Positions 10,501-20,058 are shown, counted from the first letter of the stretch. The stretch: DNA of 64,000 nt from Couchioplanes caeruleus (GCF_023499255.1 NZ_CP092183.1:2972501-3036500); one strand, 5' to 3'. Made by a program: numbers and translations. The notes: generated by a model not told the origin, from the letters alone.

Positions 10501-11361
10501 ATGGCCCGCCGCGCGCGGTTGGACGCCGAGCTCGTGCGCCGCAAGCTCGCCCGCTCCCGGGAGCAGGCCGCCGCCCTGGTGGCGGCCGGCCGGGTGCAGG
10601 TCCGCGGCACGGTGGCGGCCAAGGTCGCCACGATGATCGACCCGGCGGACCCGGTCGTGGTGACCGGCGAGGACCCGGCCGACGAGTACGTCTCACGCGG
10701 CAGCCACAAGCTGGCGGGCGCCCTCAAGGCGTTCGCGGGCCTGGCCGTGCAGGGGCGCCGTTGCCTCGACGCGGGCGCGTCCACCGGCGGCTTCACCGAC
10801 GTGCTGCTGCGGGGCGGCGCCGCCCACGTGTACGCGGTCGACGTCGGCTACGGGCAGCTCGCGTGGCCGCTGCGCACCGACGAGCGCGTGACCGTCATGG
10901 AACGCACCAACGTCCGTACGCTGACCCCGGACATGCTGGGCGGGCCGGTGCAGCTGACCGTCGCCGACCTGTCGTTCATCTCGCTGCGCCTGGTGCTGCC
11001 CGCGCTGGCCGCCTGCACCGCGCCGGACGGCGACCTGGCGCTGATGGTCAAGCCGCAGTTCGAGGTCGGCAAGGAGCGGGTGGGCTCCGGCGGTGTGGTC
11101 CGCGATCCGCTGTTGCGTGCCGAGGCGGTCGTCGACGTGGCGACCGCGGCGGCCGGACAGGGACTGGGGGTGGCCGGGGTCGCCGCGAGCCCGCTGCCCG
11201 GTCCCAGCGGCAACGTGGAGTTCTTCGTCTGGTTCCGGCGGGGCGCGCCGCCGGTGGACGCCGAGCGGGTGCGGGCGGTGGTCGCCGCGGGGCCCTCCGG
11301 CGCGGTAGCCTCCGCCGGGTCGGTACCGACGCCGGATTCGCCCCCCTTGGAGGACGTGTGA
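10501..11361 (+). CDS. tlyA: TlyA-type 16S/23S rRNA 2'-O-methyltransferase (hemolysin A family)
   Basis: A 286-residue protein with an N-terminal S4 RNA-binding domain (about 1-60, RARLDAELVRRKLARSREQA) and an FtsJ-type methyltransferase domain. Visible are the SAM motif DAGASTGGFTDVLL (near 83), the catalytic Lys of SHKLAGAL, Asp in VADLSFISL and Lys in MVKPQFEVG. TlyA methylates rRNA 2'-OH groups, which in mycobacteria gives capreomycin sensitivity. ATG 10501 fits the family N-terminus; the gaaaggg run 10 bases upstream is a modest ribosome site. tlyA-nadK-recN is a conserved actinobacterial order. Confidence 0.95.
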   Translation: MARRARLDAELVRRKLARSREQAAALVAAGRVQVRGTVAAKVATMIDPADPVVVTGEDPADEYVSRGSHKLAGALKAFAGLAVQGRRCLDAGASTGGFTDVLLRGGAAHVYAVDVGYGQLAWPLRTDERVTVMERTNVRTLTPDMLGGPVQLTVADLSFISLRLVLPALAACTAPDGDLALMVKPQFEVGKERVGSGGVVRDPLLRAEAVVDVATAAAGQGLGVAGVAASPLPGPSGNVEFFVWFRRGAPPVDAERVRAVVAAGPSGAVASAGSVPTPDSPPLEDV

Positions 11362-11404
11362 CCCGCTCCGCGTTGTCAGCCGCGCCGGACCGGCAGGTCG
11401 TCGC

Positions 11405-12292
11405 ATGAGCCGCTCGGCGCTCATGGTGACGCACACCGGCCGACGGCAGAGCACCCAGCACGCCGCCGCGATCGCGAGCGACCTGGTCGCGGCCGGCTTC
11501 GAGGTGCGGGTGCTGGCCGAGGAGGTGGCCGACCTCGAGCTGCCGCCGGGCGTGACGCCGGTGGACGACCCGACCGCCGCGGAGGGCGTGGAGATCGTGT
11601 TCGCACTCGGCGGCGACGGCACGTTCCTGCGCGCCGCCGAGCTGGCCCGGCCGGCGAAGGTGCCGCTGCTCGGCATCAACCTCGGCAAGGTGGGCTTCCT
11701 CGCCGAGGCCGAGCTGCAGAACATCGACGAGACCGTGCGGGACATCGTCGCCGGTGACTACACCGTGGACGAGCGCCTCACCCTCGACGTGCGCGCCGAG
11801 TACGACGGCCGGCTGATCGCCGAGTCGTGGGCGCTCAACGAGGTCAGCGTCGAGAAGGGGCAGCGCGCGCAGATGCTCGAGCTGCTCGTCGACGTCGACG
11901 GGCGGCCGCTGTCGCGGTACGGCTGCGACGGTGTCGTGTGTGCCACACCGACGGGCTCGACGGCGTACGCGTTCTCGGCCGGTGGTCCCGTGGTGTGGCC
12001 GGAGGTGGAGGCATTGTTGCTCGTGCCGATCAGCGCGCACGCGTTGTTCAGCCGGCCCATCGTCACCGCGCCGACCTCCACGTTCGTGCTGACCGTGGAC
12101 CCGTACACGTCGTTCGCGGTGCTGTGCTGCGACGGGCGGCGTACGTGGGACCTGCCGCCGGGCGCCCAGGTCACCGTCGAGCGGGGACAGCTGCCGGTAC
12201 GCCTCGTCCGCCTCAAGCCGCGCCCGTTCACCGACACGCTCGTGGCGAAGTTCCACCTGCCGGTGGAGGGCTGGCGCGGTAATCGACGCTGA
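11405..12292 (+). CDS. nadK: NAD kinase
   Basis: A 295-residue ATP-NAD kinase that makes NADP from NAD. Visible are the GGDGTFLRAAE motif (GGDG, around residue 69), the NLGKVGFLAE segment and the nucleotide-binding PTGSTAYAFSAGGP. Length and motifs are those of actinobacterial enzymes. It lies between tlyA and recN in the same direction; the 43-base gap after tlyA has no clear ribosome site. ATG 11405 matches the family N-terminus. Confidence 0.96.
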   Translation: MSRSALMVTHTGRRQSTQHAAAIASDLVAAGFEVRVLAEEVADLELPPGVTPVDDPTAAEGVEIVFALGGDGTFLRAAELARPAKVPLLGINLGKVGFLAEAELQNIDETVRDIVAGDYTVDERLTLDVRAEYDGRLIAESWALNEVSVEKGQRAQMLELLVDVDGRPLSRYGCDGVVCATPTGSTAYAFSAGGPVVWPEVEALLLVPISAHALFSRPIVTAPTSTFVLTVDPYTSFAVLCCDGRRTWDLPPGAQVTVERGQLPVRLVRLKPRPFTDTLVAKFHLPVEGWRGNRR

Positions 12293-12330
12293 TGAGCGGC
12301 CCGCGGTGGGCAATTGTCGGTGGGCACCGA

Positions 12331-12343
12331 TACTGTTCGCCTG
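12331..12343 (+). promoter_or_regulatory. Putative leaderless -10 element of recN
   Basis: TACTGT (12331-12336) is followed by six bases and then GTG 12343, the recN start supported by homology. No ribosome site precedes this GTG. The same spacing, TANNGT-N6-GTG, recurs before three other genes in the window. It lies inside the 3' flank of nadK, so recN could have its own transcript. Confidence 0.5.
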
Positions 12344-14088
12344 TGCTGGAGGAACTGCGGATCACCGGGCTGGGCGTCATCGACGACACGACGCTGCGGC
12401 TGACCACGGGCATGAACGCCATCACCGGTGAGACCGGCGCGGGCAAGACGATGGTGGTGACCGGGCTCGGGCTGCTCTTCGGCGGCCGGGCCGACGCCGG
12501 GCGGGTGCGGGCCGACCCGGGCCGGGCCGTGGTGGAGGGGCGGCTGCGCCTCGACGGCGGGCTCGGCGACTCGGTGCAGACCCGCATCACCGATGCGGGC
12601 GGCGAGGTGGACGACGACGGTTCCGTGCTGCTGAGCCGCACGGTGACGATCGAGGGCCGCTCGCGCGCGCACGTCGGCGGCCGCAGCATGCCGGTCGCGA
12701 TGCTCAGCGAGGTCGGCGAGCAGGTCGTCGCCGTGCACGGGCAGTCCGACCAGCTGCGCCTGCTGCGCCCCGCCGAGCAGCGGGCCGCCCTGGACCGCTA
12801 CGCCGGCCCGGAGCACGAGAAGCTGCTGGAGACGTATCGGCAGGCGTACACCCAGTGGCGCACCGTGGTGGACGACCTCGCCGACCGGCGGCGCAACGCC
12901 CGCGAGCGCAGCCAGGAGGCCGACCTGCTCAAGCTCGGCCTCGACGAGATCAGCCGGGTGGACCCGCAGCCGGGCGAGGACGACGAGCTGCGCACCGAGC
13001 TGCAGCGTCTGGAGCACGCCGAGGGGCTGCGCACGGCGGCGGCCCTGGCGGCGCAGGCGCTGGCGGGCGGCGTCGAGGCGACAGACGACACCCCCGACGC
13101 GACGACGCTGCTGGGCACCGCCCGGCGCACCCTGGAGGCGCAGGCCGGCGTCGACCCCGCGCTGGGCGAGCTGGCCGCCCGGGTGGAGGAGGCGGCCACG
13201 CTCGTCGCCGACGTGTCCTCCGAGCTGTCGGCCTACCTGGACCAGCTCGACGCGGACCCGGCGCGGCTGGAGGCCATCTACGAGCGGCGGGCGGCGCTGC
13301 GGGCCCTGACCCGCAAGTACGCGGACGACGTCGAGGGCGTCATCGCCTGGGCCGACCACGCCCGCACCCGGCTGGCGGCGCTGGACACCTCCGACGAGCT
13401 GCTCGAGGAGCTCGACAAGGAGCGCCAGCGGCTCGCGGCGCAGGTCGCCGAGCTGGCCGGCCGGCTGACGGCGGCCCGCACGGAGGCCGCCGGGCGCTTC
13501 GCCGAGCAGGTCAGCGTCGAGCTGGCCGGGCTGGCGATGCCGCACGCACGCGTCGAGATCGCGGTGCTGCCGCGCTCGGCCGGGCGTGACGAGCCGGCCA
13601 TCGACGCTCTGGCGGCCGGTCCGGACGGCGCCGACGAGATCGAGCTCCGGCTCATCGCCCACCCGGGCGCTCCCGCGCTGCCGCTGCAGAAGGGCGCCTC
13701 GGGCGGTGAGCTGTCCCGGGTCATGCTGGCGATCGAGGTGGTGTTCGCCGGGGCGGGCGGGCCGCCGACGCTGGTGTTCGACGAGGTGGACGCGGGCGTG
13801 GGCGGCCAGGCGGCGGTGGAGATCGGGCGGCGGCTGGCCCGGCTGGCGCGCACCCACCAGGTGCTGGTGGTGACGCACCTGCCGCAGGTGGCGGCGTTCG
13901 CCGACCGGCATCTGGTGGTCGCCAAGGACACCGGTGGCGCCATCACCACCAGCGGTGTGAAGATCGTGGAGGAGACCGACCGCGCCCGGGAGCTCGCCCG
14001 GATGCTGGCCGGTCTGCCGGATTCGGATCTGGGCATCGCGCATGCCGAGGAGCTGCTGGCGGTGGCCGACCGGGAGAAGCGAGCGTGA
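12343..14088 (+). CDS. recN: DNA repair protein RecN
   Basis: A 581-residue SMC-like ATPase acting in recombinational repair of double-strand breaks. Visible are Walker A TGETGAGKT (about residue 30), a long central coiled-coil, the ABC signature GASGGELSRVMLA and Walker B LVFDEVDAGVGG near the C-terminus. GTG 12343 gives the family N-terminus (LEELRITGLGVID, like M. tuberculosis RecN) and has a -10-like TACTGT six bases upstream. An ATG at 12292 touching the nadK stop would add 17 unconserved residues. Confidence 0.95.
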   Translation: MLEELRITGLGVIDDTTLRLTTGMNAITGETGAGKTMVVTGLGLLFGGRADAGRVRADPGRAVVEGRLRLDGGLGDSVQTRITDAGGEVDDDGSVLLSRTVTIEGRSRAHVGGRSMPVAMLSEVGEQVVAVHGQSDQLRLLRPAEQRAALDRYAGPEHEKLLETYRQAYTQWRTVVDDLADRRRNARERSQEADLLKLGLDEISRVDPQPGEDDELRTELQRLEHAEGLRTAAALAAQALAGGVEATDDTPDATTLLGTARRTLEAQAGVDPALGELAARVEEAATLVADVSSELSAYLDQLDADPARLEAIYERRAALRALTRKYADDVEGVIAWADHARTRLAALDTSDELLEELDKERQRLAAQVAELAGRLTAARTEAAGRFAEQVSVELAGLAMPHARVEIAVLPRSAGRDEPAIDALAAGPDGADEIELRLIAHPGAPALPLQKGASGGELSRVMLAIEVVFAGAGGPPTLVFDEVDAGVGGQAAVEIGRRLARLARTHQVLVVTHLPQVAAFADRHLVVAKDTGGAITTSGVKIVEETDRARELARMLAGLPDSDLGIAHAEELLAVADREKRA

Positions 14089-14231
14089 CGGCGCGGCCGC
14101 CGCGGAGACGCGGTGGCCGGCTTCGGGGAGCGGCCTGACGGCCTGGCGGGGTGATCGTTTTGCCCCTTTTGGGGGTGACCTTGTGCATGTCGCGTACGAG
14201 GCTCTCGATCGGCCGTGTCAGGATGGCCGGG

Positions 14232-15410
14232 ATGCGACTTCCCACCTTGCGCCGGACCCGGAGCGTCGAACCCGGGGCTGTCTCCGGCACCGCCCGTCTC
14301 GACCGCCGGACCAAGCGCCTGGTCGGGCGGCTGCGCCCCGGTGACATCGCGGTGATCGACCACGTCGACATCGACCGGGTCGCCGCCGACTCGCTGGTCG
14401 CCGTCGGGGTGGCCGCCGTGCTCAACGCCAAGCCGTCGATCTCCGGGCGCTACCCGAACCTGGGCCCCGAGGTGCTCGTGCAGGCCGGCATCGTGCTCAT
14501 CGACGACCTCGGCGAGGACCTCTTCGACCGGCTGAGCGAGGGTGACCTGGTCAGCCTCGACAACGACACCGTGCTGCTCAACGGGGAGCCCGTGGCCACC
14601 GGTGTGCGGCAGGACGCGCAGAGCGTGGCCGCCGCGATGGCCGACGCCCGCGAAGGGCTGTCGGTCCAGCTCGAGGCGTTCGCCGCGAACACCATGGACT
14701 ACCTCAAGCAGGAACGGGACCTGCTGCTCGACGGCGTCGGCGTGCCGGACATCGACACCCGGATCGCCGGGCGGCACGTGCTCATCGTCGTGCGGGGGTA
14801 CGACTACAAGGCCGACCTGGACGTGCTGCGGCCGTACATCCGCGAGTTCAAGCCGGTGCTCATCGGCGTGGACGGCGGCGCCGACGCGCTGGTGGAGTCC
14901 GGATACACGCCCGACATGATCATCGGGGACATGGACTCGGTCACCGACGACGTGCTGCGCTGCGGCGCCGAGGTGGTCGTGCACGCGTACCCGGACGGGC
15001 GCGCTCCCGGGCTGGACCGGGTGCACGGGCTCGGGGTGCAGGCGACCACGTTCCCGGCGGCCGCCACCAGCGAGGACCTGGCCATGCTGCTGGCCGACGA
15101 GAAGGGCGCCTCGCTCATCGTCGCCGTCGGCACCCACGCCAACCTGGTGGAGTTCCTGGACAAGGGGCGCGGCGGCATGGCGTCGACGTTCCTCACCCGG
15201 CTCAAGGTCGGCGGGAAGCTCGTCGACGCCAAGGGCGTGAGCCGGCTCTACAAGCAGAACATCTCCGGGTCGTCGCTGCTGCTGCTCGTGCTGTCCGCGG
15301 TCGCGGCGATGGCCTCCGCGGTGGCCGTGTCGACCGTCGGCCAGGCGTACCTCTCCGTGGCGTCCGAGTGGTGGGACAATCTCGTCTTCCAGTTAGGACA
15401 GCTCTTCTAG
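14232..15410 (+). CDS. steA: SteA-like cytokinetic protein (thiamine-pyrophosphokinase-fold)
   Basis: A 392-residue protein with a long cytosolic part and one C-terminal membrane segment (about 343-367). Visible are the SGRYPNLGPEVL motif and GVDGGADAL...GYTPDMIIGDMDS, similar to thiamine pyrophosphokinase folds. It corresponds to Rv1697 and to SteA of Corynebacterium, which forms a complex with SteB in cell-wall maintenance at the division site. The start at ATG 14232 is preceded by cagga; ATG 14223 and upstream starts are possible. The next gene is the SteB/MctB homologue. Confidence 0.88.
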   Translation: MRLPTLRRTRSVEPGAVSGTARLDRRTKRLVGRLRPGDIAVIDHVDIDRVAADSLVAVGVAAVLNAKPSISGRYPNLGPEVLVQAGIVLIDDLGEDLFDRLSEGDLVSLDNDTVLLNGEPVATGVRQDAQSVAAAMADAREGLSVQLEAFAANTMDYLKQERDLLLDGVGVPDIDTRIAGRHVLIVVRGYDYKADLDVLRPYIREFKPVLIGVDGGADALVESGYTPDMIIGDMDSVTDDVLRCGAEVVVHAYPDGRAPGLDRVHGLGVQATTFPAAATSEDLAMLLADEKGASLIVAVGTHANLVEFLDKGRGGMASTFLTRLKVGGKLVDAKGVSRLYKQNISGSSLLLLVLSAVAAMASAVAVSTVGQAYLSVASEWWDNLVFQLGQLF

Positions 15411-15455
15411 CCGGCCACCCGCCTGCGAAACTGGCCGGCCACCCGCCTGCGAAAC
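15410..15455 (+). repeat. Two-copy 24-bp tandem repeat between steA and mctB
   Basis: The 22-base unit gccggccacccgcctgcgaa plus ac occurs at 15410-15431 and again at 15434-15455, so the period is 24 bases. The first copy begins on the last base of the steA stop codon. It lies in the 64-base gap before mctB. It may be a simple slippage duplication or a binding site; nothing else marks its role. Confidence 0.85.
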
Positions 15456-15474
15456 GACCAAGAGGCTTTCTCCC

Positions 15475-16404
15475 GTGATCAACTTCCGGTACCACGTGGT
15501 GTCGCTCACCGCGGTCTTCCTCGCCCTCGCCATCGGGCTGGTGGTGGGCACCGCCGCGCTCAACGGGCCGGTGGTCGACACCCTCAAGGACCGCGTCGAC
15601 GCGCTGAGCAAGGACAACAGCAACTACCGCGACCAGGCCAACCAGTACCGCGACGAGCTGAACCGCAGCCAGGAGTTCGCCACCCAGGTGTCGCCGGCGC
15701 TGCTCAACGGCAAGCTCACCAGCCGCAAGATCCTCGTCGTGGTGCTGCCGAGCGGCAAGGACTACGCGGACGGCGTGTCCTCGATGCTGGAGGTGGCGGG
15801 CGCCACGATCACCGGCCGGGTCACCGTCGAGGACAAGTTCTTCGACCCGGCGAACGCGTACGAGCTGCTCGACCTCGCCGAGCGGGCGTCGCAGACCACC
15901 GTGCCGGCCGACGGGCTGCCGCAGAACAGCGACGGCGTGGAGACGTCCAGCGCCCTGCTCGCCCGCGCGCTGCTGCAGAAGGCGCCCGCCGTCACCGAGC
16001 AGGACCTGACCGCCGTGCTGACGGCGTACACCGAACCGGGGTACATCGGGGTCTCCAAGGACATGGCGCCGGGCGCGGAGGCGACCGTGGTCGTCTCCGG
16101 GCTGCCGCCGGTCGACCGTGACGCGGGCAAGAAGAACCAGAACGCCGTCACGCTGACGACCCAGTTCTCCGTGAACCGGCCGGTCGTGGTGGCCGGCAAC
16201 GGCATCGGCGAGGGCAACCTGATCTCCGAGGTGCGCGGCGACCCGAAGCTGGTCAAGGAGGTGTCTACCGTGGACAACGTGACCACCGCGTACGGCCAGC
16301 TGGCCACCGCGATGGTGACGGTGGAGCGGGTCGTGGCCGGCAAGGTCGGCCAGTACGGCGTGTCCGCCGGCGCGTCCGCACTGCTGCCCAAGGCCGTCGG
16401 CTGA
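15475..16404 (+). CDS. mctB: MctB/SteB-family outer-envelope protein (copper transporter family)
   Basis: A 309-residue protein with an N-terminal membrane anchor (about 9-29, VSLTAVFLALAIGLVVGTAAL), then a short coiled coil (about 33-65) and an extracytoplasmic domain. The N-terminus INFRYHVVSLTAVFLALAIG is characteristic of this family. In M. tuberculosis the homologue (Rv1698) is linked to copper resistance and channel activity; in Corynebacterium SteB partners SteA. Its place directly after steA supports the pair. GTG 15475 follows aagaggc. Confidence 0.9.
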   Translation: MINFRYHVVSLTAVFLALAIGLVVGTAALNGPVVDTLKDRVDALSKDNSNYRDQANQYRDELNRSQEFATQVSPALLNGKLTSRKILVVVLPSGKDYADGVSSMLEVAGATITGRVTVEDKFFDPANAYELLDLAERASQTTVPADGLPQNSDGVETSSALLARALLQKAPAVTEQDLTAVLTAYTEPGYIGVSKDMAPGAEATVVVSGLPPVDRDAGKKNQNAVTLTTQFSVNRPVVVAGNGIGEGNLISEVRGDPKLVKEVSTVDNVTTAYGQLATAMVTVERVVAGKVGQYGVSAGASALLPKAVG

Positions 16405-16499
16405 CCCGGCCCCGTCGCCGCAGCGCGCGGGTACGCACCACCTAGACTCAGCGGTCGGCCGCCGTGGGCGCGGCCCCGGCGAGTCAGGAGAACACACGC

Positions 16500-17363
16500 A
16501 TGGCCAGCAGGGTGAAGTCGTCCGGCATCGGCGCGCTCGCCGCCCGCGCCGCCCTGGCCTGGGTGCGCAGCGATCCGCGCTCCGCCGAGCTCGAACGCAC
16601 GAACTTCCACGGCCGGACGGTCTCGCTCGCCGGCGGGCCCGCCCTGGCCGCCGGCGCCACGCTGGGTGCCGCCGCCGGGGCCGCCGGCGCGTCCGCCGCC
16701 GCGGCGGCCGTCGTGGCGGGAGCGGCCTCCGGGGCGGTCGGTTTCTACGACGACGTGGTCGGCAACCGCCCGGAGCAGAAGACGGCGAAGGGCTTCAAGG
16801 GCCACCTCGGCGCGCTGCGCGAGGGGCGGGTCACCAGCGGCCTCGTCAAGATCGCCGGGGTGGGCGCCGCGAGCCTGGCCGCGGCCGCGCTGCTGGCCCG
16901 CGACCCGCTCGTGCGCGCACACCCGGCGCGGGCCCGCGGCGGCGTGCTGCGCCGTTCGGGTGACGTGCTGCTCGGCGCGGGCGTCATCGCCGGCACGGCC
17001 AACCTGCTCAACCTGCTCGACCTGCGGCCCGGCCGGGCGATCAAGGCCGCCACGATCATCGGTGCGCCGCTGGTCGCCGGCCGCGGCGGCGCGATGACCG
17101 CCGGCACGCTCGGCGCGGGCGCGGCGCTGCTCCCCGACGACCTGGGGGAGACGGTCATGCTCGGCGACGCGGGCGCCAACGCGCTGGGCGCGCTGCTCGG
17201 CGTCGCCCTCGCGGCGCGGACCGGACCGGCCGGGCGCGCGCTGGCGCTGACCGTGCTCGCGGGCCTGACCGCGGCGAGCGAGAAGGTCAGCTTCACCAAG
17301 GTCATCCAGGACACCCCGTGGCTGCGCGAGCTCGACGCGCTGGGCCGCCGCCCGGCTTCGTGA
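16500..17363 (+). CDS. MraY/WecA-like polyprenyl-phosphate glycosyl-1-phosphate transferase homologue
   Basis: A 287-residue integral membrane protein. Near the N-terminus is ERTNFHGRTVSLAGG, followed by FYDDVVGN (Asp-Asp motif), then GTANLLNLLDLRPGRA (the Asn/Asp motif of the family) and MLGDAGAN. These correspond to the catalytic and substrate motifs of MraY/WecA-type enzymes, which move a sugar phosphate onto a lipid carrier, but the protein is shorter than MraY. ATG 16500 follows caggaga. The stop overlaps the MurJ GTG, so it forms an envelope operon with the next three genes. Confidence 0.82.
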   Translation: MASRVKSSGIGALAARAALAWVRSDPRSAELERTNFHGRTVSLAGGPALAAGATLGAAAGAAGASAAAAAVVAGAASGAVGFYDDVVGNRPEQKTAKGFKGHLGALREGRVTSGLVKIAGVGAASLAAAALLARDPLVRAHPARARGGVLRRSGDVLLGAGVIAGTANLLNLLDLRPGRAIKAATIIGAPLVAGRGGAMTAGTLGAGAALLPDDLGETVMLGDAGANALGALLGVALAARTGPAGRALALTVLAGLTAASEKVSFTKVIQDTPWLRELDALGRRPAS

Positions 17364-18937
17364 CCTCCACGGCCCGCACCCGCGCGGGGGTGGCCGGCGC
17401 CGCCGCCGTCATCACGGTGCTGACCGTCGTGTCTCGGCTGGCCGGCTTCGGGCGCACGTTCGTCTTCCTGCACACGGTCGGCGCCGACGGGCTGGCCAAC
17501 GTCTACAACGCGGCCAACACCATCCCGAACATCGTGTTCGAGCTGGTGGCCGGCGGCGCGCTGGCGAGCCTCGTGGTGCCGCTGATCGCCGGCGCCGCCG
17601 AGACCGGGGACCGCGAGCGGGTGGGCGCGGTCGCGTCCGCGCTGCTCACCTGGGTGCTCACGCTGATGGTCCCGTTGGCGGTGCTGGTGGCGCTGCTGGC
17701 CGGTCCGATCGCGGGGCTGCTCGACGTGCCGCCCGACCACCAGGTGGTGGCCGCGCGGATGCTGCGGGTGTTCGCCCCGCAGCTGCCCCTGTACGGCATC
17801 GGCATCGTGCTGACCGGGGTGCTGCAGGCTCACCACCGCTTCGCCTGGCCGGTGATCGCTCCGCTGCTGTCCAGCGTGACCGTCATGGGGGCGTACCTGA
17901 GCTATGCGGTGGTGGACGGCGCGCGGACGGACTTCGCCGGGCTGAGCCGCACCGGCGAGCTGATCCTGTCCGCCGGTACGACGCTGGGCGTGGTCGTGCT
18001 CGCGTTGTGCTTGCTGATCCCGCTGAGCCGGCTGCACCTGCGACTGAGGCCGGCTTACCGGTTCCCGGGCGACGAGGGCAGCCGGGCGCTGCGGCTCGGC
18101 TGGGCCGGGGCGGTCACCGTGGGGTCGCAGCAGATTCTGGTGCTGGTCGTCGTGGCGGTGTCCGTGGGCGGGGCGCTGACGGCGTACAACGCGGCGCAGA
18201 CGGTGTTCCTGCTGCCCTGGGCCGTGCTGGCGGTGCCGCTGGCCACGGCCGTCTACCCCCGGCTGGCCGCCGCGGTGGCCCGCGGGGACGACGACGCGTA
18301 CGCGGAATCGCTGGCCGCCACCGCCCGCCCGGTCGTGCTGCTCGCCTGCCTCGGCGCCGCCGCGATCGCCGCCCTGGCGTGGCCGGTGGCGTACCTGGTC
18401 GGGGCTCCCGCCGCCGCGCCCGGCATCGTCGCCTTCGCACCCGGCCTGCCCGGGTACGCGCTGTTCGCCCTGCTGTCGCGAGCCCTGTACGCCCGCGGCG
18501 CCACGGTGGCCGCCGCGACCGCCACCGCCGCCGGGTGGGGCATCGCCGCCGTGGCCGCCGTCGCGCTCTCCGCGGTGCTGCCCGCCGACCGGCAGATCAT
18601 CGGACTCGGCGCCGCCAACGCGGTCGGCATGTCGGCGATCGGGCTGCTGCTGGGGCTGGCCGTACGCCGCCACGCCGGCCCCCGGTCGCTCACGGGACTG
18701 CCGCGGGCCGCCGCCGTGGGTATCGTGGCGGCGGTCGCGGCCGGGTTCGCCGGGTGGGGCGTGGCGGAGGCGCTGCGCCACGTCTCCGGCGGCACCCCGG
18801 CAGCGGGGACCAGCCTCCTGCAGGGCATGCTGGGCGGGATCGCGGTCGCGGTCGTCTTCGCCGCGGTGGCGTACCCGCCCGCCCGCCGCGACCTCCATCC
18901 GCTGGTCTCGAGAGTCACCGGGAGGAACCGCAGGTGA
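17360..18937 (+). CDS. murJ: MurJ-family lipid II flippase
   Basis: A 525-residue polytopic membrane protein with about 14 hydrophobic segments. The N-terminal pattern SRLAGFGRTFVFLHTVGADGLANVYNAANTIPNIVFELVAGGAL matches MurJ/MviN, including Arg residues in helix 1 and the N-x-IPN motif. It is predicted to export lipid-linked precursors. GTG 17360 overlaps the transferase stop (GTGA), and the next gene again overlaps the stop. As a second MurJ-like copy outside the oriC cluster it may serve a polysaccharide rather than peptidoglycan. Confidence 0.87.
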   Translation: MTSTARTRAGVAGAAAVITVLTVVSRLAGFGRTFVFLHTVGADGLANVYNAANTIPNIVFELVAGGALASLVVPLIAGAAETGDRERVGAVASALLTWVLTLMVPLAVLVALLAGPIAGLLDVPPDHQVVAARMLRVFAPQLPLYGIGIVLTGVLQAHHRFAWPVIAPLLSSVTVMGAYLSYAVVDGARTDFAGLSRTGELILSAGTTLGVVVLALCLLIPLSRLHLRLRPAYRFPGDEGSRALRLGWAGAVTVGSQQILVLVVVAVSVGGALTAYNAAQTVFLLPWAVLAVPLATAVYPRLAAAVARGDDDAYAESLAATARPVVLLACLGAAAIAALAWPVAYLVGAPAAAPGIVAFAPGLPGYALFALLSRALYARGATVAAATATAAGWGIAAVAAVALSAVLPADRQIIGLGAANAVGMSAIGLLLGLAVRRHAGPRSLTGLPRAAAVGIVAAVAAGFAGWGVAEALRHVSGGTPAAGTSLLQGMLGGIAVAVVFAAVAYPPARRDLHPLVSRVTGRNRR

Positions 18938-20058
18938 GCGACGCGGCGCAGGCCACCTCCGGCACGGTCGCGCTGGTGCTGGGCTCCAGCACCGGCGGCG
19001 TCGGCCGGCACGTCTCCTCGCTGACCCGCGGCCTGCTCGCGGCGGGCCGGCGGGTGCTGGTCTGCGGGCCGGCCGCCACCGACGAGCTGTTCGGCTTCGC
19101 CGCGGCCGGGGCGGAGTTCGCGCCGGTGGAGATCCCGGCCAGCCCGGGACCGCAGGACTCCGGCGCGATCCGCTCGCTGCGCCGGGCGCTGGCCGGCCGG
19201 GACCTCGACGTGGTGCACGCGCACGGCCTGCGCGCCGGGTTCGTGGCCGCGCTGGCCCGCCCGCCCGCGCCGCTGGTGGTGACCTGGCACAACGCCGTGC
19301 TGGCCCGGGGCCTGCGAGGCAGCGCCTCCGCGCTGGTCGAGCGGATCGTGGCGCGCTCGGCCGCGCTGACCCTCGGCGCCTCCGAGGACCTCGTCGAGCG
19401 GGCTCTGTCGCTGGGCGCCCGCAGTGCCCGCCTCGGCGCCGTGGCCTCGCCCGAGTTCGCTGCGCCGAAGCGCAGCCGCGCCGCCGTGCGCGCGGAGTTC
19501 CGCGTGGCGCCGGGCGCGCCGCTGATCCTGTCCGTGGGCCGGCTGCACCCGCAGAAGCGTTACGACGTGCTGCTGGAGGCGGCCGGGCGGTGGCGGGAGC
19601 TGGATCCGCAGCCGGTCACCGTGATCGCCGGGTCCGGGCCGAGCTACATGCTGCTGGCCCAGCGCGCCTCCGAGCTGCACGCCAAGTTCTACCTGCTCGG
19701 GCACCGCACCGACGTGCCCGACCTGCTCGCCGGCGCCGACCTCGCCGTGATCACCAGCGACTGGGAGGCGCGGCAGTTGTTCGCGCAGGAGGCGCTGCGG
19801 GCGGGCGTGCCGCTGATCGCCACCGCGGTGGGCGGGCTGCCGGGGCTGGTCGGGGATGCCGCCGTGCTCATCCCGCCGGGTGACGTGGACGCGCTCGACA
19901 CCGCCGTCCGCGAGATGCTCGCCGACGAGGGCAAGCGGGCCGACTACGCCGCCCGCGGGCCCCGGCAGGCCGCGACCTGGCCGGACGAGGCGGACACCGT
20001 GGCGGACGTGCTGGCCGCGTACGCCTCCGTCAGCGGCGCCCGGGCGGGTCAGGGGTGA
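18934..20058 (+). CDS. Glycosyltransferase family 4 (GT-B fold)
   Basis: A 374-residue GT-B glycosyltransferase. The N-terminal domain has the glycine-rich GSSTGGVGRHVSSL motif and DVVHAHGLRAG. The C-terminal domain has VGRLHPQKRYDVLLEAA and the donor-binding E-x7-E-like region around SDWEARQLFAQEAL. GTG 18934 overlaps the MurJ stop, with gggagga 8 bases upstream. The acceptor is unknown; the operon suggests a lipid-linked glycan of the cell envelope. Confidence 0.9.
   Translation: MSDAAQATSGTVALVLGSSTGGVGRHVSSLTRGLLAAGRRVLVCGPAATDELFGFAAAGAEFAPVEIPASPGPQDSGAIRSLRRALAGRDLDVVHAHGLRAGFVAALARPPAPLVVTWHNAVLARGLRGSASALVERIVARSAALTLGASEDLVERALSLGARSARLGAVASPEFAAPKRSRAAVRAEFRVAPGAPLILSVGRLHPQKRYDVLLEAAGRWRELDPQPVTVIAGSGPSYMLLAQRASELHAKFYLLGHRTDVPDLLAGADLAVITSDWEARQLFAQEALRAGVPLIATAVGGLPGLVGDAAVLIPPGDVDALDTAVREMLADEGKRADYAARGPRQAATWPDEADTVADVLAAYASVSGARAGQG

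Noticed and set aside
11758..18898. Very long minus-strand frames opposite nadK, recN, steA and murJ
   Set aside because: Shadow frames typical of high third-position GC; the plus-strand frames carry the family motifs.
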